Source of the DNA: a virus | IMG/VR virus record: IMGVR_UViG_3300028840_002380 | Coordinates: 1 to 41,103 of that record | Direction: 5' to 3' (one strand) | Length of the DNA stretch: 41,103 nucleotides | Part shown: positions 38,280-41,103 of the stretch, piece after piece | Layout of the letters: each line of letters opens with the position of its first letter | Position numbering within the stretch: the first letter of the stretch is position 1 | Made by a program: the position numbers and the translations under genes | The notes under the pieces: model-generated | Databases searched by the model: none | Seen by the model: only the letters and a program-made list of their open reading frames with translations | Told to the model about the DNA's origin: nothing

Positions 38280-40349
38280 TCAATCCAGATATTGCACGCG
38301 CCGCTTCCGTCGCCGCTTTGTCGCTGCCGGTTGCGTAGTATCCGCCAGCCGGCACCCCAGCATTGACGCCGTCACTGCACAGCCGACCAGGCAGTCGAGC
38401 CAGTGGTTGTCTGGGCGGCTCGCCCGCTGCTTCCACTCCTCGACCTTTCGCCCGCGGCCCTCGGTCTGCACGCGGTACTCAGAATCACAGATGTGCTCTG
38501 CGAAGAGCCGGTGCAAGGCCGGCTCACTCCCCCAAAGCGAAAGACACCCACGGGAGCCCATGGGCGCCGCTAGAAGTTGGTAGCAGAAGCTCTTCCAGTG
38601 GTTCGTGTCGATCACAACGTGCCTTGGCTCGCGTGTACCTCGGACGCTCGGCACGTACCAGTTGTCGCCGATCGTCTCTCCCGGCTTGCGGCGGTACTCG
38701 CTCATCGGCCGGTTGCCGGCGGTGATGCCCACGCCCTTAGAGGGCCAGACGAGATTCCCATAGAGCTGCTGCTTGGCGTACCGGTAGACGGTAGCCTTCT
38801 GCCAGCCGGAATCGATCCCAATTCGGGAAATACGGAGCATCGCCCCGTCGTCACGCCACCACTTCCGTTGAGCAAGTTCCCATACAATCCCCTTTAAACC
38901 GCCGTAGACCTCAGCCTCGACATCGCGACCCGGGAACGGCCGCGGGGCCCCGGCCATCGTAAAGTGCCGGCGGCGCTGATCGGGGACCGTGCCCCGGTCG
39001 ATCACGTAGCCGGTAAAATTCGATTCCCAGGCAACTGCCAGCCAATAGAGTAGCTTTTGGTGGCAGTCGATGAACGCCGTAACGTGTTCACAGTCGGTAG
39101 GCACGGCCAGCCGCGGCCGGTGGTTGACCTTCGCCGCGACTTGGTCAGTCCGCAACACGAGCATATCGCCGTCGCCCTCGAGGGGCTCGTTCTGATACTC
39201 CGCGGCGAACATTTCCGGATCGGCAAGCTTCTTGTTCATCGCGCACTGCAGGGCTGAGATCTCGCTGGCCTCGTGTCGTTCGGGCCACGCCACGACGGCG
39301 CCCCGGTCCATGGCCTCGTGGTGCTGGCGGTAGAACTCTGTGTGCTCGCCGGCCTCGCGGCAGTGCTTGTCTTGCCAGATATCGCCGTACTGTCGCCAGA
39401 GTTCCATTGCATCGGCGTCCGGCCACTGGTAGACCATCCGGAACCGCTCACCACTCCACTGGGGAGACCGTTCCCGGTTCAGCAGCCGGTCGGCGAGGTC
39501 ATCCGGGTAGATCACTGTGACGGTCGCCACCGCAGCCATAGTCGCTGTTGGCCCAGCCATCCCGAGAACGTCGCCGTTAAGGAGCTGCAGCCGCTTGCGG
39601 TTCTCCGTCGGGCTAGCTGCGGTCTCGCGATTCTGGGGATCGTCGATCAGGCAGAAGTCAGGCCGCAAGACCGTCTGGCCGTCGGCCAGCGTATGGGACC
39701 GGCCGCGAATCTCGCTCCCGGTCAGCCCGATCCCGGAGATCACGCTGCCACTGGCCTTGCTGCCCGGGATCGTCGGGAACACCACGTGGGAGGCGCCCCA
39801 CTCCACGTAGGTCGGCTTCCCGCGGTACCGTTGCCCTCGGCACCGCCGCGGTTCGCCGTCAAGCGCTCGGATTGCGTGTAGCTCCCGTTTGAAATCGACG
39901 TACAGCCGCTGATTCGTGCGAAGTGTGATCTTCAGAGCCTTGACCAACTCCTCGGCGCGGGTGGCTGTCCCGGCGATCAGACAGACGTACCGCCGGCGCC
40001 CGGTCAGAACGCACCATAGGGCCGCGCCCCGGCACAACGAACTCTTCCCGCCGCCCCGCGGCATCGCCAGTGCCAGGAGCCCGCCGTGCGTGGCGGCCCG
40101 CTCCAACGCGACGATCGTCTGTAGGTGGTCATCACTCCACGGCAGAAAAAAGAGATCCGGGAAGTAGGTTTCAAGGAAGACCTGAAGACTCTTCTCGGCC
40201 GCCCGGCGCCGCTTGCGGTCGGTACACTCCGGCTTAGGCAGCGGGCCGATTTCCTGAACGGCAGCCGAGGCTTTTGCGGCCGACCGGGAAGCCGCCTCCC
40301 GGTGCCGCTGGCCGGCTGTCTTCGCCTGCTTTTTTGTCCGCCGTTTCAA
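38280..40349 (-). CDS. terL: Terminase large subunit (gpA-like)
   Basis: 689 residues; ATG 40349 overlaps the methyltransferase stop (ATGA). A basic N-terminus (KRRTKKQAKTAGQRHREAA) is followed by the packaging ATPase: Walker A-like PRGGGKSS at 97-104, then RRYVCLIAGTATRAEELVKA; the Walker B-type Asp-Asp in LRPDFCLIDDPQNR is clear. The nuclease-half features include FAAEYQNEPLEGDGDM and HVTAFIDCHQKLLYWLAVAW. It matches the lambda gpA/TerL kind. No small-subunit gene is recognisable. It cuts and pumps genome DNA into the portal. Confidence 0.92.
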   Translation of the reverse strand: MKRRTKKQAKTAGQRHREAASRSAAKASAAVQEIGPLPKPECTDRKRRRAAEKSLQVFLETYFPDLFFLPWSDDHLQTIVALERAATHGGLLALAMPRGGGKSSLCRGAALWCVLTGRRRYVCLIAGTATRAEELVKALKITLRTNQRLYVDFKRELHAIRALDGEPRRCRGQRYRGKPTYVEWGASHVVFPTIPGSKASGSVISGIGLTGSEIRGRSHTLADGQTVLRPDFCLIDDPQNRETAASPTENRKRLQLLNGDVLGMAGPTATMAAVATVTVIYPDDLADRLLNRERSPQWSGERFRMVYQWPDADAMELWRQYGDIWQDKHCREAGEHTEFYRQHHEAMDRGAVVAWPERHEASEISALQCAMNKKLADPEMFAAEYQNEPLEGDGDMLVLRTDQVAAKVNHRPRLAVPTDCEHVTAFIDCHQKLLYWLAVAWESNFTGYVIDRGTVPDQRRRHFTMAGAPRPFPGRDVEAEVYGGLKGIVWELAQRKWWRDDGAMLRISRIGIDSGWQKATVYRYAKQQLYGNLVWPSKGVGITAGNRPMSEYRRKPGETIGDNWYVPSVRGTREPRHVVIDTNHWKSFCYQLLAAPMGSRGCLSLWGSEPALHRLFAEHICDSEYRVQTEGRGRKVEEWKQRASRPDNHWLDCLVGCAVTASMLGCRLADTTQPAATKRRRKRRVQYLD

Positions 40350-41047
40350 AAGAGAACCTCTTGCTCTAGCCGCCGAGCAGCAATCTCGCAGTACCGCTCT
40401 TCGATCTCAATCTGGATACACTTTCGGCCAAGATCTTTGCACGCCCGGCCAGTGGTGCCGGAGCCGGCGAAGGGGTCGAGGATGCTCGCTGCATTTTGGT
40501 GCCGCTCCAAGCACCATCCCATCAACGCTATCGGTTTCTGCGTAGGGTGGCAACGTACACAACCTTCTGCCAGGTCCCACCGCCCATCACCTGGCACGTA
40601 CGTTGCATAGACGCCGTGTCCGCCTTTTTCCCAAGCTAGTTCTGCATCCGACAAAAAAGCACCTAGTCTGTGTGCTCGTTTCTTCAGCCAAACCAATGTT
40701 GTCCCAATAGGCACCCGCTGTGCCCAATGATTAAAGCCCCACAAAATCACTCTTGGGAACAGCAAAAACGGCGTTGGGTCGAATACCTCATCATCACCTG
40801 TGACTGGCCGAGGCCCCTGGCCTTGCCCGTAACGACGTTCTTTGTTGACTCCGCCTGTAAAACGTCGAGAATCAGTGTTGTAATTCATCCCATACGGCGG
40901 ATCAGTCAGCAGCAGATCCACGCTCCCCGGTTCCAGCAACGGGAGAATGTCTCGGCAGTCGGCATGGTAGAGCGTGATGCCGTCGTGGCATTCACACGGC
41001 TGGCAGTCGCAACGAAAACACAGCGGCAAGCTTCCGGGTGTAGTCAT
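40346..41047 (-). CDS. DNA methyltransferase (beta-type N6-adenine/N4-cytosine) with Cys-rich N-terminus
   Basis: 233 residues from ATG 41047; a TTG at 41080 is less likely. DPPYGM (49-54) is motif IV; ILDPFAGSGTTGRACKDLGR near the C-terminus is motif I, so the order is IV then I, the beta arrangement. The N-terminal CFRCDCQPCEC (10-20) adds a possible zinc site before the catalytic domain, perhaps for DNA recognition. No restriction partner is encoded nearby, so it is an orphan methyltransferase, probably protecting the phage genome or controlling packaging or regulation. It overlaps terL by four bases. Confidence 0.9.
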   Translation of the reverse strand: MTTPGSLPLCFRCDCQPCECHDGITLYHADCRDILPLLEPGSVDLLLTDPPYGMNYNTDSRRFTGGVNKERRYGQGQGPRPVTGDDEVFDPTPFLLFPRVILWGFNHWAQRVPIGTTLVWLKKRAHRLGAFLSDAELAWEKGGHGVYATYVPGDGRWDLAEGCVRCHPTQKPIALMGWCLERHQNAASILDPFAGSGTTGRACKDLGRKCIQIEIEERYCEIAARRLEQEVLF

Positions 41048-41103
41048 TTTCTGCGTTTCCCTTTCCCGCTCATCAAACAATCAAACTTACCGTGGTTCCC
41101 GCC

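Noticed and set aside
1-41103. tRNA genes
   Set aside because: GGTTCGA-like strings occur (for example near 918) but lie in coding genes and no cloverleaf could be built round them.

Overview
The window reads as one tailed-phage genome, G+C-rich except for a short AT-rich stretch near 350-650. Nearly every gene is on the minus strand. The best taxonomic clue is the tyrosine integrase: its box II reads N-x-x-R (NMRATRETELLEEFPLHVV) followed by WLGHS and a ...HYAQVTDDH tail. I associate that form with integrases of Planctomycetota (recollection, not a search). The host is therefore probably a planctomycete, and the phage a long-tailed (siphovirus-type) temperate phage.

Layout, read in the direction of transcription (right to left). 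An excisionase-like HTH gene and the integrase (17.5-15.9 kb) are followed by small early genes. Next comes a recombination/replication block: exonuclease, ERF annealing protein, an SSB-like protein, two ParB-like proteins, a RecD2-type helicase, a FeeM-like GNAT, an ERCC4 nuclease, an HhH/alpha-CTD-like protein, an SprT-like metalloprotein and a phosphoesterase. Three small genes separated by C-rich repeats come next, then nucleotide-metabolism genes and a primase-helicase (0.66-3.2 kb). Beyond the primase is an AT-rich, iteron-like region and a zinc-ribbon gene that runs off the left edge. At the right edge the series resumes: DNA methyltransferase, large terminase, zinc ribbon, sigma factor, a secreted trypsin-like protease with two small envelope proteins, gpW-like protein, portal, protease-scaffold, capsid, connectors, tail tube, frameshifted tail chaperones, tape measure, tailspike and tail fibre (19.1 kb). 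The early-replication-packaging-head-tail order is continuous only if the two ends are joined. Joining them gives the edge gene a stop codon 26 bases before the methyltransferase start. The window is therefore probably a complete circular or circularly permuted genome of about 41.1 kb.

The only rightward transcription lies between excisionase and tail fibre. There a good promoter (17560-17587) precedes about 400 nt with no convincing ORF but many hairpins, ending in a strong intrinsic terminator (17961-17997). This looks like an undescribed structured phage RNA. After it comes a separately promoted gene for a secreted basic protein. Other unusual points are four C-rich repeat elements at 4.06-5.11 kb, one of them translated in frame; a lysis-like envelope cassette built round a protease with no recognisable endolysin; a 26-bp perfect palindrome with terminator character inside a parB gene; a small gene interrupted by an in-frame TGA; and a -1 frameshift in the tail chaperone.

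All functional calls come from reading motifs and gene order by eye; no database search was possible.
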